The notes under the pieces are model-generated. The model saw nothing but the letters and a program-made list of their open reading frames with translations, searched no databases and was not told the origin of the DNA. Source: Legionella fairfieldensis ATCC 49588 (GTDB taxonomy: Bacteria; Pseudomonadota; Gammaproteobacteria; Legionellales; Legionellaceae). Taken from it: a stretch of DNA of 64,000 nt. The stretch spans positions 1 to 64,000 of the forward strand of contig NZ_JHYC01000016.1 of NCBI RefSeq assembly GCF_000621525.1, written 5' to 3'. Below are positions 1 through 9,158 of this stretch, one piece after another; the first letter of the stretch is position 1, and every line of letters starts with the position of its first letter. The position numbers and the translations under genes are program-made.

Positions 1-342
1 TCAAGGGTCTTGCCTTTGGCGATAAGGGCTATATCGGTAAAAAAATATTTGAAGAACTGATTAATGGTGGACTAAAACTAATCACTAGAAAACGTAAAAA
101 TATGAAGGATAAACTCGACTTATCCAGTTATGAAAAACAGTTGCTTAACCAGCGTGGTATCATTGAAACCGTGATTGGTCATTTAAAACATTGTTATCAA
201 GTTTGGCATACACGCCATCGCTCCATTATAAATGCAATGACTCATTTAGTGGCTGCTTTAGCTGCTTATGCCATTGAGCCATTAAAGCTGTCTGCAATTA
301 AATTGCTTGCAAATTGCGCATAGAAAAACCCATTACTGGGGT
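1..342 (+). mobile_element. Right end of an IS982-family insertion sequence
   Basis: The window opens inside an insertion sequence. Its transposase reading frame ends at 323. The element itself appears to end at 342, where the inward-reading terminus is ACCCCAGTAATGGGTTTTTC; IS982-family ends begin with ACCC. Base 343 onward continues the rpoS coding frame without a break, so the boundary is sharp. The left end and any target-site duplication are outside the window. Confidence 0.8.
3..323 (+). CDS. IS982-family transposase, C-terminal part (5' end outside window)
   Basis: The open frame runs in from the window edge and gives the last 106 residues of a DDE transposase. The visible part begins with a GDKGYIGKK segment, followed by [10 protein letters not shown] and [12 protein letters not shown], where the Glu is the likely final acidic residue of the DDE triad, and then the HTRHRSI segment. 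This order and wording are typical of IS982-family transposases, which are usually about 290 residues long. The C-terminal end is intact. Whether the element is active cannot be judged because the N-terminal two thirds are missing. The stop lies 19 bases before the inferred IS end and overlaps the 3' end of the truncated rpoS frame on the other strand. Confidence 0.85.
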   Translation, partial: KGLAFGDKGYIGKKIFEELINGGLKLITRKRKNMKDKLDLSSYEKQLLNQRGIIETVIGHLKHCYQVWHTRHRSIINAMTHLVAALAAYAIEPLKLSAIKLLANCA

Positions 343-1152
343 TTTATCCAATAAAGATTCGATATGATTGCGCAAATTTTCATCAGTCAACAGCTCAGCC
401 GGATTCATACTATTTTCATCCGCAATAGTATCCAGCAAAGATTTATTTTCATCATAACCAATTGGTGTATCTACCGAGGCAACTTTGTCATTAAGACCCA
501 GTAATTTCTCAACATCTTCGAGCGGCTTATCCACCATTTCAGCAATTTCTTCGGCGGAGGGTTCATGATCCAGTTTTTGAGTTAATTGCCGTGCAGCACG
601 TAAATAGACATTTAATTCTTTCACGACGTGAATAGGTAAACGGATTGTTCGTGTTTGATTCATAATGGCCCGTTCAATGGTTTGCCTAATCCACCACGTG
701 GCATAGGTTGAAAAACGAAATCCTCTATCAGGATCAAATTTTTCCACAGATTTCATCAGACCAAGATTACCCTCTTCAATAAGATCGAGAAGAGGTAAAC
801 CACGATTCAGATAACGACGCGATATTTTAACAACCAGTCGTAAATTGGATTCAATCATTTTTTTGCGCGCCGCTGCATCGCCTTTGAGTGCAAGCCGTGC
901 GTAATGAACTTCTTCCTCTACAGAAAGTAACGGTGAAAAACCTATTTCACTTAAATAGATTTGGGTGGCATCCATAATTTTGGCAGCCTGTCTGCCTTTT
1001 TGAAAACTCGGAAAGGCTTCTTCATCACTGAAATCAGGTTCAATATCCTCTTCAAGAATCATATCCTCAGAAAGTAAAGAATCATCAGAAGGTGCTTCCC
1101 ACTTTTCATCGAGTCCTTCATCTTCTTTTATTGAATCGTTATCTGCCTGCAT
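298..1152 (-). pseudogene. rpoS: rpoS, stationary-phase sigma factor, 3' end replaced by IS982 sequence
   Basis: RpoS directs RNA polymerase to stationary-phase and stress promoters, and in Legionella it also matters for the transmissive phase. The start is ATG preceded by AGGTGA. Residues 60-180 hold regions 1.2 and 2 ([15 protein letters not shown], the [13 protein letters not shown] core-binding and -10 segment), and about 181-270 is region 3. After Lys270 the frame crosses the IS boundary at 342/343, adds 14 residues encoded by the IS, and stops. Region 4, the -35 recognition helix-turn-helix and beta-flap binding part, is entirely absent. A normal RpoS is about 330-340 residues. The remaining 3' part, if it exists, lies beyond the IS outside the window. 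The product is probably non-functional or altered, hence the pseudogene label. nlpD lies just upstream, as in most gammaproteobacteria. Confidence 0.88.
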
Positions 1153-1246
1153 TATGTCACCTATTGTGTTTATATTTTCCTATTAGAAAAAACACCCACA
1201 TCATTTTTTAAGGTATCATAGTACAAAAACTATCCATTCATTAGAG

Positions 1247-1981
1247 CTAGCCTTTCTGTAAATAATTCAAAGGACTTACGGGTTTTCCAGCTTTTCTAAT
1301 TTCGAAATGCACGCCCCAAAAATGTCTGTCTATAATCCCTATTTCGGCAATAACCTGTCCTGCTTTAACTCGCTGCCCTTCTTTCACCCTATTGCGTGAA
1401 TTATTTCCGTAAGCAGTTAAAAGTTGATTATCATGTTTAATGATAATCAAATTACCATACCCAGAAAGCCCACTTCCTGCATAGGCAACAATCCCATGGG
1501 ATGCTGCGCGGATCAAGTCTCCTTTTTTACCAGCAATATCTATGCCTTTTTTTCCCTGTTGTGGAATAAATTGCGTCGCTATACGTCCATGTATAGGCCA
1601 AAGCCAATTTTGTTTATGCGTTCTTACAAACTTTGCCGTACTACTGGATTGCTTAGGATAATGAGATCCTTTTATGGGTTTTATACTGGACTTGACTCTA
1701 ACAGGTTTATAGCCCCCCGAATCTGCTTTCACTTTTAACATCTGACCAACCCGTAAAGTATAAGGACTATACAAATGATTGATGGCGGCAAGTTGTCGAA
1801 AATCCTGATCATAACGGAAAGCAACCGCGTAAAGCGTTTCCCCCCGACGCACTGTATGGACTGTTTGATAAGGGTTGCGAGGTTGCCATTTCAGCTCGAC
1901 TACAGGGGCCAAGCCGGCACTGTTGTCACAGCCAGCTAATAATATAAACAACAACACTATGCACAGTTTGTACCTATTCAA
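1247..1981 (-). CDS. nlpD: NlpD, LysM/LytM murein hydrolase activator lipoprotein
   Basis: This is an envelope lipoprotein that activates the septal amidase AmiC during daughter-cell separation. The N-terminus is a lipoprotein signal with lipobox LLAGC (Cys18). A LysM peptidoglycan-binding domain covers about residues 42-86 (TVRRGETLYAVAFRYD...RVGQMLKV). A linker of basic, Ser-rich sequence precedes an M23/LytM domain (about 138-240). The LytM domain is degenerate: the segment GIDIAG lacks the zinc-binding His of active M23 peptidases, as expected for NlpD, which activates other enzymes and is not itself a peptidase. It lies upstream of rpoS on the same strand; in other gammaproteobacteria the main rpoS promoter is inside nlpD, and the same is plausible here. 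Confidence 0.92.
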   Translation of the reverse strand: MNRYKLCIVLLFILLAGCDNSAGLAPVVELKWQPRNPYQTVHTVRRGETLYAVAFRYDQDFRQLAAINHLYSPYTLRVGQMLKVKADSGGYKPVRVKSSIKPIKGSHYPKQSSSTAKFVRTHKQNWLWPIHGRIATQFIPQQGKKGIDIAGKKGDLIRAASHGIVAYAGSGLSGYGNLIIIKHDNQLLTAYGNNSRNRVKEGQRVKAGQVIAEIGIIDRHFWGVHFEIRKAGKPVSPLNYLQKG

Positions 1982-2040
1982 TTTCTCAGTCCAAGCGCTT
2001 TAGAAAATTAAGATTCATTATTCAATGACCTGTTACTATG

Positions 2041-2799
2041 TCATGCACTCCAATTAATTTCATCAGCCCAGGCAGAGAGTTGTTCAAATACCCTGTAATG
2101 AGTCATATCAAGTTGTAAAGGAGTAATTGACACATAATTTTGACCGATGGCATAAAAATCAGTACCTGGACCAGCATCGGCTTCAGGACCGGGAGGCGAA
2201 ATCCAATAAATTGCTTTCCCACGGGGATCATATTCTTTAATAATAGGTTCCGCGCTATGACGCGTGCCTAATCGTGTTACCTGAATTCCTTTAATCTGAC
2301 TTAAAGGCAGATCAGGAATATTTACGTTAAGAATAGTCTGCGAAGGGAGAAAATTAGCACGCATCTTAAGTACCAATTCTTTTGCAACTGTTGCTGCAGT
2401 ATCATAATGCTGAATATTATCGCCAACCATGGAAAACGCAATGGCAGGCAGGCCCAGATACCTGCCTTCCATCGCCGCAGCTACTGTGCCCGAATAAAGA
2501 ATGTCATCGCCGAGATTACCTCCTTCGTTAATTCCGGAAACAACAATATCAACTGCAGGATTCAAGAAGCCCGTTAAGGCTAAATGCACACAATCGGTTG
2601 GCGTACCCTCTATGCTATAGTAGCCATTATCTAATTGTCTGGCCCGCAACGGTCTGGTTAAAGTCAGTGAATTGCTTGCACCACTGCGATTTCGGTCAGG
2701 GGCAACAACTACAACATCAGCAATAGCAGACATCTCGTTAGCAAGAGCACGTATGCCAGGCGAGTGTACCCCATCATCATTACTTACTAAAATTCTCAT
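2041..2799 (-). CDS. surE: SurE 5'/3'-nucleotidase
   Basis: SurE is a metal-dependent nucleoside monophosphate phosphatase (also acts on 3'-nucleotides and short polyphosphate) linked to stationary-phase survival. The start chosen is the ATG giving [10 protein letters not shown], where the tandem Asp pair is the N-terminal metal-binding motif of the family. A longer frame would add nine residues and overlap the upstream lipoprotein gene. The motifs [21 protein letters not shown] and [25 protein letters not shown] follow. At 252 residues it has the normal family length. Its start lies two bases after the stop of the upstream lipoprotein gene, so the two are probably co-transcribed, with nlpD and rpoS downstream. 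Confidence 0.95.
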   Translation of the reverse strand: MRILVSNDDGVHSPGIRALANEMSAIADVVVVAPDRNRSGASNSLTLTRPLRARQLDNGYYSIEGTPTDCVHLALTGFLNPAVDIVVSGINEGGNLGDDILYSGTVAAAMEGRYLGLPAIAFSMVGDNIQHYDTAATVAKELVLKMRANFLPSQTILNVNIPDLPLSQIKGIQVTRLGTRHSAEPIIKEYDPRGKAIYWISPPGPEADAGPGTDFYAIGQNYVSITPLQLDMTHYRVFEQLSAWADEINWSA

Positions 2800-2801
2800 T
2801 A

Positions 2802-3185
2802 TTAACTCTCGGGTGATTCCAGCCATCTTACAACTGCCAAATGCTCAGCTAATTGTTGTTCATTTTTCTCGATAGTTGTTTTAAGCTCAGATTGATTATT
2901 ATCAGCTTGTAGAGCAATGCGTTGTTTTGCAAGATTTTCCTGTAAAGACAATATCTTTTTGCCGAACCCCTGGGGATTCATCTGCAACTGGAAAGCAAGC
3001 TCATTGATTTGCAGAGCAATATCGGCAAGTGTTTCACAACTCACACCAGAGGGTTGCCTTGCAGGACAATCCCCAAGTGCCTTTTGCAAAGCCTGGGGAT
3101 GCCCGCGGTAATATTGCTCATCGTGAGTCGAACAGGCTGTCACCATTGTCAATATCCCGGCAATAAATAAGTATCTCATCCTCAC
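2802..3185 (-). CDS. Small predicted lipoprotein, function unknown
   Basis: The 127-residue product starts with a short basic stretch and a hydrophobic core ending in the lipobox MVTAC (Cys18), so it should be a lipoprotein. The mature part is hydrophilic, contains three further cysteines and ends in a helical Gln/Glu/Lys-rich region (about 75-115) that may form a short coiled coil. I do not recognise a named domain. An internal Met at residue 3 is an equally possible start. It lies directly ahead of surE with two bases between stop and start, which suggests one transcript with surE, nlpD and rpoS. Confidence 0.75.
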   Translation of the reverse strand: MRMRYLFIAGILTMVTACSTHDEQYYRGHPQALQKALGDCPARQPSGVSCETLADIALQINELAFQLQMNPQGFGKKILSLQENLAKQRIALQADNNQSELKTTIEKNEQQLAEHLAVVRWLESPES

Positions 3186-3280
3186 TCTCTTGATGTTATT
3201 ACAAAGCCATAAATACTATCATTTGTAAACGACTAATGCCACGCAGGTTTTGCTAACAAATAAAAATTAAACACTTATTT

Positions 3281-4570
3281 TTATTTGCTGATTTTTTTAT
3301 TGCCATGTCTTCTTTTTGAAGAATTACTACGATCATTGCCGCGCGTTTGCTTTATTGGTCGACGAGCATCCAGCGATCGGGAAAGTGTCTTTTTAATTGC
3401 AGCGGTTGCAGGATTACAACCAGCAGGTACACTATGAACAGGCTCAAAATCATCAACTTCAATTCGCTCAATACGACGTTTAATCAACTTTTCTATGTCC
3501 TGTAACTGTCTGAATTCATCAGCACAAACCAGAGAAATAGCATGGCCTGAAGCTCCTGCCCGGCCTGTTCGACCTATGCGATGTACATAATCTTCAGCAA
3601 CCTGTGGCAGATCAAAATTAATGACCAACGGAAGCTCTTCAATATCTATTCCTCTGGCAGCAATATCTGTTGCCACTAAAATCTGTACCTTGCCTGCTTT
3701 AAAGTCATTTAATGCTTTAATACGTTGAGATTGACTTTTATTGCCATGAATTGCTAAAGATGGAATATTATCCTGTGCCAATAGTTTAACAAGCTTGTTT
3801 GCACCATGTTTGGTGCGTGAAAAAACCAGGGCTTGATGCCAATTTTTTTCCCGGATTAAATGACTAAGTAAAGCAGTTTTACGTGCTTTATCTACTGGAT
3901 GAACGGTTTGAACAACCTTCGTAGCGGCAGTATTACGAGGAGCCACATCGATTTCTACCGGATTGGTCAACAAATTTCTGGCAAGGTTGCGAACTTCATC
4001 AGAAAAAGTTGCTGAGAACAATAAATTCTGCCGTGCATGCGGTAGTAGTGTAATAATTCGCCTGATGTCATGAATAAATCCCATATCCAGCATGCGATCA
4101 GCTTCATCCAGGATGAATATTTCAGTTTGTTCGAAGCGAATTGCATGCTGTCTGTACAAATCAAGAAGTCGTCCCGGCGTAGCTACGAGAATTTCCACGC
4201 CCGCGCGTAACTTCATCATTTGGGGGTTAATTTTAACGCCTCCAAAGACCACAGCGGAACGAAGCGTCAGGTACTTGCCATATTGTACTACACTTTCATG
4301 GACTTGAGCGGCCAGTTCTCGTGTTGGTGTGATAATCAGCGCCAGAACACAATTTGCTTTTGCGCGGGGTCTTTGTGCCAAACGATGTAACACCGGTAAA
4401 GTAAAACCGGCTGTTTTTCCTGTCCCGGTTTGGGCAGAAGCCAATAAATCATCGCCTTTTAATACAACAGGAATGGCCTGTGCCTGAATAGGCGAAGGCG
4501 TTTCATACCCTTGCTCCTCAATAGCACGCAATAAAGGCTCTGCCAAATGCAGATCTGTAAAAGTCATCAT
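3281..4570 (-). CDS. rhlE: DEAD-box ATP-dependent RNA helicase, RhlE type
   Basis: This is an RNA helicase that remodels rRNA or mRNA structures. All core motifs are present in order: the Q motif ([10 protein letters not shown]), motif I AQTGTGKT, Ia PTRELA, Ib TPGR, II DEAD, III SAT, and [13 protein letters not shown] basic tail rich in Arg, Lys and Ser (after about residue 385) follows the helicase core, as is common in RhlE proteins. I chose the ATG at 4570 because GAGGAA sits five bases upstream; the frame is open for six more codons. The fit to RhlE rests mainly on the N-terminal segment and the immediate start of the Q motif. It is a single gene, separated by about 95 bases from the surE operon. 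Confidence 0.9.
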   Translation of the reverse strand: MMTFTDLHLAEPLLRAIEEQGYETPSPIQAQAIPVVLKGDDLLASAQTGTGKTAGFTLPVLHRLAQRPRAKANCVLALIITPTRELAAQVHESVVQYGKYLTLRSAVVFGGVKINPQMMKLRAGVEILVATPGRLLDLYRQHAIRFEQTEIFILDEADRMLDMGFIHDIRRIITLLPHARQNLLFSATFSDEVRNLARNLLTNPVEIDVAPRNTAATKVVQTVHPVDKARKTALLSHLIREKNWHQALVFSRTKHGANKLVKLLAQDNIPSLAIHGNKSQSQRIKALNDFKAGKVQILVATDIAARGIDIEELPLVINFDLPQVAEDYVHRIGRTGRAGASGHAISLVCADEFRQLQDIEKLIKRRIERIEVDDFEPVHSVPAGCNPATAAIKKTLSRSLDARRPIKQTRGNDRSNSSKRRHGNKKISK

Positions 4571-4816
4571 TTTTTCCTCATTCCTCATTCATTGAGAGTT
4601 AAGCTCAATTTGGCTTGTACATCTCACCATGAAGAATGACTCCATTATGACGATGCGCTATATAATAGTGGTCTGTTAAAATTGCCACTCGTCCATTTTA
4701 ACACAATTCTTGTAACATGATGACTGTTGGACAGTCCTTTATTCTATACGCCTGCATTGAATAAATGCCGCCAATTAGCTATTGTTATGACTACCAAATT
4801 TGTCAGAAGTAACATT

Positions 4817-6532
4817 ATGCTGGATTTTAAAGTAATTCGTGATGAGCAGACAGGCGAGCTTTATGTAGAAACATCAATTTGCGGGAAACCCTTATTGACC
4901 ATCCCTCAGTTGAATAAAAGTACCGCTTTTACTCATGAAGAAAGGCGTTCTTTCGGTTTATTGGGTAAGTTACCTTATCGGGTAGAAACATTGGACGAAC
5001 AGGTAAAACGCGCCTATTTACAATATTCAAGCTATACTACTCGCTTACAGCAAAATATTTATCTCAATAATCTGCATGATAAAAATCAAATTCTGTTTTA
5101 TAAATTAGTCAGTCGCCATCTGGGAGAGATGTTACCTACCATTTACACACCGATTGTGGGAACAGCAGTAAAACGCTTTAGTCATGAATATCGTCAACCC
5201 CGTGGTCTTTATATTGCCCATTCAGATAAGAATCATCTCGAAGAAATTATTAATAATCGCTCTAACCCGGAAATTGATCTGATAGTCGTTACTGATGGCG
5301 AGGGGGTTTTAGGTATTGGGGATCAAGGAATTGGCGGTATGGATATTCCTGTTGCCAAACTCATGGTTTACAGTCTTTGTGGTGGTATAAATCCCATACG
5401 TACCTTACCTGTATTCCTTGACGTGGGTACAAACAATCAAGCATTACTTAATGATCCTTTATATTTAGGTTGCGCTCACCCGCGCATTACTACAGAACAC
5501 TATGATGCGTTCATTCTTGGTTTTGTCAACGCGGTCCATAAGCACTTTCCTAATGCTTTTTTACACTGGGAAGATTTTGGCCGGGGCAATGCCAGAAGAA
5601 TTCTGGATAAGTTTCAAAACGAATTATGTACCTTTAATGATGATATTCAAGGCACAGGGGCAGTCACACTGGCTGCTTTACTGGCGGCCTGTGAAGTGAC
5701 AGGGATTAATCTTGAGGATCATCGTATTGTTGTTTTTGGTGCAGGATCTGCGGGTACGGGAATAAGCGATCAAATTGTTGATGCCATGGTGAGGCGTGGA
5801 TTGGATGTGAAAGAGGCTTACAAACGTTTCTGGTTGATTGATAGACAAGGGCTTCTAACCCATGCCGATTTAGAACTCACAGAGGCTCAAAAACCCTACG
5901 CTCGCGACATGGAAGAAATTAAAAACTGGATGACTCATAATCGACAACACCCCACCCTGACTGATACAGTGCGCCATGTGAAACCCACGATTCTCATTGG
6001 CTGCTCAGCACAGCCGGGCGCCTTTTCTCAAGACATTATTGAAATTATGAGTTCAACTTGTGAGCGCCCTATTATTTTCCCATTGTCCAATCCCGATGAA
6101 AAATGCGAAGCACAGCCCGAAAACATCTTATATTGGAGTCAAGGCAAAGCTCTGATTGCTACGGGGACTGCTTTTCCCGCCGTGGAATATCAAAACCGTT
6201 TAGTCCAAATCGCACAATGCAATAATGCGCTTGTCTTTCCTGGTATTGGTCTGGGTGTATTAACTGTACAAGCCTCTCGATTATCAACTCGCATGATTTG
6301 GGCAGCAGCACTCGCCTTAAGTGAATACTCACCCAGCAAAAAAGACAGTTTTTTACCGCTCCTTCCTTCGCTGGATGATGCACAAACGGTTGCTAAACAC
6401 ATTGCAATTGCTGTAGCACAAACAGCAATCGAAGAAGGATTAGCTCAAAAAAATAAAGAAGCCGATTTGGAAAAGTTAATTCAGGATAATTTTTGGGAAC
6501 CTCGCTATTTACCTTTTCGCAAAAAAGATTAA
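4817..6532 (+). CDS. maeA: NAD-dependent malic enzyme
   Basis: The enzyme oxidatively decarboxylates malate to pyruvate with NAD(+), linking the TCA cycle to pyruvate. The sequence aligns along its length with the large (about 565 residue) MaeA/SfcA type: the LPTIYTPIVG segment with the catalytic Tyr, TDGEGVLGIGDQGIGGM, DVGTNNQALLNDPLYLG, FEDFG-like HWEDFG, FNDDIQGTGAV, the dinucleotide-binding GAGSAGTG, and FPGIGLGV. I chose the ATG at 4817, giving 571 residues, which matches the family length; the frame is open upstream, and two other in-frame Met codons (4727, 4787) lack a better ribosome-binding site. It appears to be monocistronic. Confidence 0.9.
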   Translation: MLDFKVIRDEQTGELYVETSICGKPLLTIPQLNKSTAFTHEERRSFGLLGKLPYRVETLDEQVKRAYLQYSSYTTRLQQNIYLNNLHDKNQILFYKLVSRHLGEMLPTIYTPIVGTAVKRFSHEYRQPRGLYIAHSDKNHLEEIINNRSNPEIDLIVVTDGEGVLGIGDQGIGGMDIPVAKLMVYSLCGGINPIRTLPVFLDVGTNNQALLNDPLYLGCAHPRITTEHYDAFILGFVNAVHKHFPNAFLHWEDFGRGNARRILDKFQNELCTFNDDIQGTGAVTLAALLAACEVTGINLEDHRIVVFGAGSAGTGISDQIVDAMVRRGLDVKEAYKRFWLIDRQGLLTHADLELTEAQKPYARDMEEIKNWMTHNRQHPTLTDTVRHVKPTILIGCSAQPGAFSQDIIEIMSSTCERPIIFPLSNPDEKCEAQPENILYWSQGKALIATGTAFPAVEYQNRLVQIAQCNNALVFPGIGLGVLTVQASRLSTRMIWAAALALSEYSPSKKDSFLPLLPSLDDAQTVAKHIAIAVAQTAIEEGLAQKNKEADLEKLIQDNFWEPRYLPFRKKD

Positions 6533-6680
6533 TAAAACGCCCGGTCTGTAACGTTTCTTCAGCCTGGGCCAGAATAGATTGATTTTCCAGCAGCGAAAAC
6601 ACAGTAGAAAGGTTAACAGACCCTAAGCAAATACGATTTATTCAGTTATAATATTCTCTTATTTTTCAAAAGGAGCAGAA

Positions 6681-7490
6681 ATGCGTAATTTATTTTTATG
6701 TTTATTCATTGGATTCCTGAGCTTCGGTTTGGTAGTTAATGACGCTTCGGCCAAACGTTTTGGTGGAGGTAGAAGTTTTGGTGTGCAGCGCTCAAAAAGT
6801 AGTCTTTTCTCATCTCGTCCTTCACCCAATGCAACCCATTGGAAACAACAAGCAAATAATAAACGTAAATGGGGTGGAATTTTAGGCGGTTTATTAGCAG
6901 GTAGCTTATTAACGAGTTTGTTTATGGGGCACGGCTTGGGCAGTGGTTTACTATCCTGGTTAATTATAGGCTCGCTGGTCTTCTTTCTGATCAACTTTTT
7001 CCGAAAACGAATGCAACCAGGATTTCAGACGGCATCAACCAATCATTTCCGCCAAAACCAGGCTAATTTCTACACATCCCAGACCGTTAGTAGTAATAGC
7101 CCATCAGCCTACCCTGCCGGATTTATTCCAGATGCCTTTTTAAGAGAGGCCAAAGTGAAGTTTATTCGCCTGCAAGCCGCTTATGATCAAAAAAACCTGC
7201 AGGATTTACAGGATTTCACTGCGCCAGAGGTGTTTGCAGAAATTAAAATGCAAATTGATGAGCGAGGTAATGGATTAAATAAAACAGAAGTAATTAACCT
7301 GAATGCCCAACTGCTTGATGTTTCCAAACAGGCTGATTCAATGATTGCAAGTGTGCGTTTTACAGGCTCCATTAAAGAAGACGATCATCCAATCACTTCA
7401 TTAGATGAAATATGGCATTTTCGTCAATTTTATAATAATGATGACTGGGTTGTCGGTGGTATTCAACAAGAAGTATTTGAACCTTTATAG
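6681..7490 (+). CDS. Tim44-like domain membrane protein
   Basis: The product (269 residues) has a signal-like N-terminus ending near ASA (about residue 24), a Gly/Arg/Ser-rich segment (KRFGGGRSFG), a Gly-rich hydrophobic region with one or two membrane segments (about 70-108, GGILGGLLAGSLL and LLSWLIIGSLVFFL), and a C-terminal domain from about 145 (AFLREAKVKFIRLQAAYD) that matches the Tim44-like/NTF2-fold family. Bacterial members of this group are widespread inner-membrane proteins of undefined role. AAAAGGAG ends six bases before the ATG. It stands alone and is followed by a hairpin. Confidence 0.82.
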   Translation: MRNLFLCLFIGFLSFGLVVNDASAKRFGGGRSFGVQRSKSSLFSSRPSPNATHWKQQANNKRKWGGILGGLLAGSLLTSLFMGHGLGSGLLSWLIIGSLVFFLINFFRKRMQPGFQTASTNHFRQNQANFYTSQTVSSNSPSAYPAGFIPDAFLREAKVKFIRLQAAYDQKNLQDLQDFTAPEVFAEIKMQIDERGNGLNKTEVINLNAQLLDVSKQADSMIASVRFTGSIKEDDHPITSLDEIWHFRQFYNNDDWVVGGIQQEVFEPL

Positions 7491-7499
7491 TTTTGTATG

Positions 7500-7531
7500 A
7501 ATCCTGTTGGGCTATCAGTTACAACAGGATT
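7500..7531 (+). terminator. Possible terminator hairpin after the Tim44-domain gene
   Basis: AATCCTGTTG and CAACAGGATT form a 10-bp perfect stem around a 12-base loop, ten bases after the stop codon. Only short T-runs follow, so termination efficiency is uncertain. Confidence 0.55.
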
Positions 7532-7694
7532 AATCCTTCTTGTCATTCCCTGTCTGCTCCATTCCCCTGTGTGCCGGACAAAAAACTTCCATTGTTTAAA
7601 TAAAAATCACTGGTAAGTATCCGTATCAGTTACTATAATTGTATAAAAAATAAACATTTATTAGGCTCAATTAAGACGGTTAAACGGGATTGGA

Positions 7695-8468
7695 ATGAAG
7701 CGTCTGATCATCTATCTGATAATCGCTTTTATGCCCGCCACCTTATTGGCGGAGAAAAAAACGCTTACTATAAGTCATTATGGCAGCGCTCTTTGCAATT
7801 ATCCCCAATATCAATGTATTAAAGTATCAAGAGGCCAAAATTGGGAAAAACTGTTTCCCGATCCCTATCAACGTGACCTGGTTCAACGTCTGAATCGCAC
7901 TTATAACCGTTTGCAATCAGGCAAAATAATTGCTATACCACGTCATATAGAAGCAATAAATTTGCTTGATTTATCCCCCTTTCAACTCAAAATTTCTCCA
8001 TCAACCGAGAAACAAATCATTGTGGATCAGGATAAATTAGCCTGGGCTGCTTATGATGAGCAGGGACAATTAGTGAAATGGGGACCTATCTCATCAGGAC
8101 AAGACAAATGCTCCGACAGTAATCGCTCCTGCCTGACTTTAACAGGGATATTTCGTGTATTCAGCAAAGAAAATGAGCATTGTGTATCAAATGCTTTTCC
8201 CGAGGGTATAGGAGGAGCCAAAATGCCTTTTTGCATGTTTTTTCATAAAGGATTTGCTTTGCATGGTTCTGACGATATTCCAGGTCATAGAGCAAGCCAC
8301 GGCTGTGTTCGTTTATTTGTTCAAGATGCAAAATGGTTAAATGAAAACTTCGTTCAAACGTCAAACAAAAAAAATAATTTTTTAGGTACGCTGGTCATCG
8401 TAAAACCTTTATTGGCAAAAGGGATCGTATCTATTAATAATTCAGAAGATTCAGAAGAGATAAACTAA
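7695..8468 (+). CDS. Periplasmic L,D-transpeptidase (YkuD), EnhA-like
   Basis: YkuD enzymes cross-link peptidoglycan stem peptides (3-3 links) or attach proteins to them. There is a cleavable signal peptide (about 1-19, ending LLA), an N-terminal region resembling a LysM-type module (CIKVSRGQNWEKLFPD...), and a YkuD domain (about 108-245). The active-site signature is HGSDDIPGHRASHGCVRL, with the catalytic Cys in SHGCVR. Legionella genomes carry several such proteins annotated as enhanced-entry protein EnhA; the resemblance is at family level and I cannot say which paralogue this is. It is a single-gene unit. Confidence 0.88.
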   Translation: MKRLIIYLIIAFMPATLLAEKKTLTISHYGSALCNYPQYQCIKVSRGQNWEKLFPDPYQRDLVQRLNRTYNRLQSGKIIAIPRHIEAINLLDLSPFQLKISPSTEKQIIVDQDKLAWAAYDEQGQLVKWGPISSGQDKCSDSNRSCLTLTGIFRVFSKENEHCVSNAFPEGIGGAKMPFCMFFHKGFALHGSDDIPGHRASHGCVRLFVQDAKWLNENFVQTSNKKNNFLGTLVIVKPLLAKGIVSINNSEDSEEIN

Positions 8469-8797
8469 CCAAAATCATTAAAATATTCTTTATTCAAAGA
8501 GTATCACATTGCCGACTTTCATCGGCAACGCGCATCCATGCCTATTTTTTTGTCCGGTACAAAGTAAAATATCAAAAAGAAAAAGTATGTTAATTCACTT
8601 GAAGCCTTTATAATTAATCAAATTGATTAAAATTAACTCTTTTAATTCTGTTTTTGTCATTAGTTTTATTAAAATAACGTATTCATTTCTTACTTAGACT
8701 AAAAATAGTGTACAATGCAAAAGTCGCTTAGATAGGTTTGTATTATACAAAACGTATCCAGGTTACAATGAAACTCAATTATCAGGAATAGACAACT
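8469..8797. other. Intergenic region between the L,D-transpeptidase and cold-shock genes
   Basis: This 329-base, very AT-rich stretch has no credible gene. It contains one copy of the interspersed repeat at 8511-8569. Further down, TACAAT (8711-8716) could be the -10 box of the cold-shock gene, with a weak -35 (TTCTTA, 8687-8692, 18-base spacer). That would leave a 5' untranslated leader of about 75 bases; long leaders are usual for regulated csp genes. Confidence 0.5.
8511..8569 (+). repeat. Interspersed repeat, copy A (GCCGACTTTC...GGTACAAAG)
   Basis: The ends GCCGACTTTC and TTTGTCCGGTACAAAGTAAA match copies at 18458-18514 (inverted) and 32997-33049 (same orientation). The middle of this copy is diverged. 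See the finding on the translated repeat. Confidence 0.7.
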
Positions 8798-9004
8798 ATG
8801 TCAGAGAAAATACGCGGTAAAGTAAAATGGTTTAACGAAACTAAAGGTTTTGGTTTTATTGAAAGCAACAACAAAGATTATTTTGTTCACTTCAGTGCTA
8901 TTCAAGGCAGTGGTTTTAAAACCCTTCCTGAAGGTGCGGCTGTACTATTTAAGGCGGGTCAAGGCCAGAAAGGTCCTCAGGCGGAAGAAGTAGAAGTCGT
9001 TTAA
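8798..9004 (+). CDS. Cold-shock domain protein (CspA family)
   Basis: This is a 68-residue single cold-shock domain protein, an RNA/ssDNA-binding chaperone that melts mRNA structures. Both nucleic-acid-binding motifs are present: RNP1 KGFGFI and RNP2 YFVHFS, with the conserved N-terminal GKVKWFN. The length is normal. AGGA lies about ten bases before the ATG. It has an AT-rich leader and is followed at once by a strong hairpin, so it is monocistronic. Which csp paralogue it is cannot be told from sequence alone. Confidence 0.95.
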   Translation: MSEKIRGKVKWFNETKGFGFIESNNKDYFVHFSAIQGSGFKTLPEGAAVLFKAGQGQKGPQAEEVEVV

Positions 9005-9011
9005 TTTTATC

Positions 9012-9041
9012 GTTATCGTGCTATAACAGCACGATAACTTT
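9012..9041 (+). terminator. Terminator hairpin after the cold-shock gene
   Basis: GTTATCGTGCT (9012-9022) and AGCACGATAAC (9028-9038) form a perfect 11-bp stem with a 5-base loop, seven bases after the stop codon. The T-tract that follows is short. Confidence 0.75.
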
Positions 9042-9049
9042 GTAAGTGT

Positions 9050-9146
9050 TCACACAATGGTATCAATTTAAGACCAGTCTTCATTATCTACGTCCCAGCT
9101 TGTCCGTGAACGCAGGCGTTTTTCTTAAGTTGACGCCATTGTGTGA
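9050..9146. repeat. MITE-like element with 25-bp imperfect inverted ends
   Basis: The outer 11 bp are perfect inverted repeats (TCACACAATGG and CCATTGTGTGA). The repeat continues inward to about 25 bp with four mismatches (TATCAATTTAAGAC against the complement of TTCTTAAGTTGACG). The inner end TTCTTAAGTTGACG is identical to the end of the element at 62596-62695. The centre contains CTACGTCCCAGCTTGTCC, which recurs at 49958 and 50257. No coding capacity. Confidence 0.7.
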
Positions 9147-9158
9147 GCGCTTAGCGCT

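Noticed and set aside
1424..1738. 104-codon plus-strand frame inside nlpD
   Set aside because: It is the shadow of the LytM and linker region of NlpD and shows no coding features of its own.
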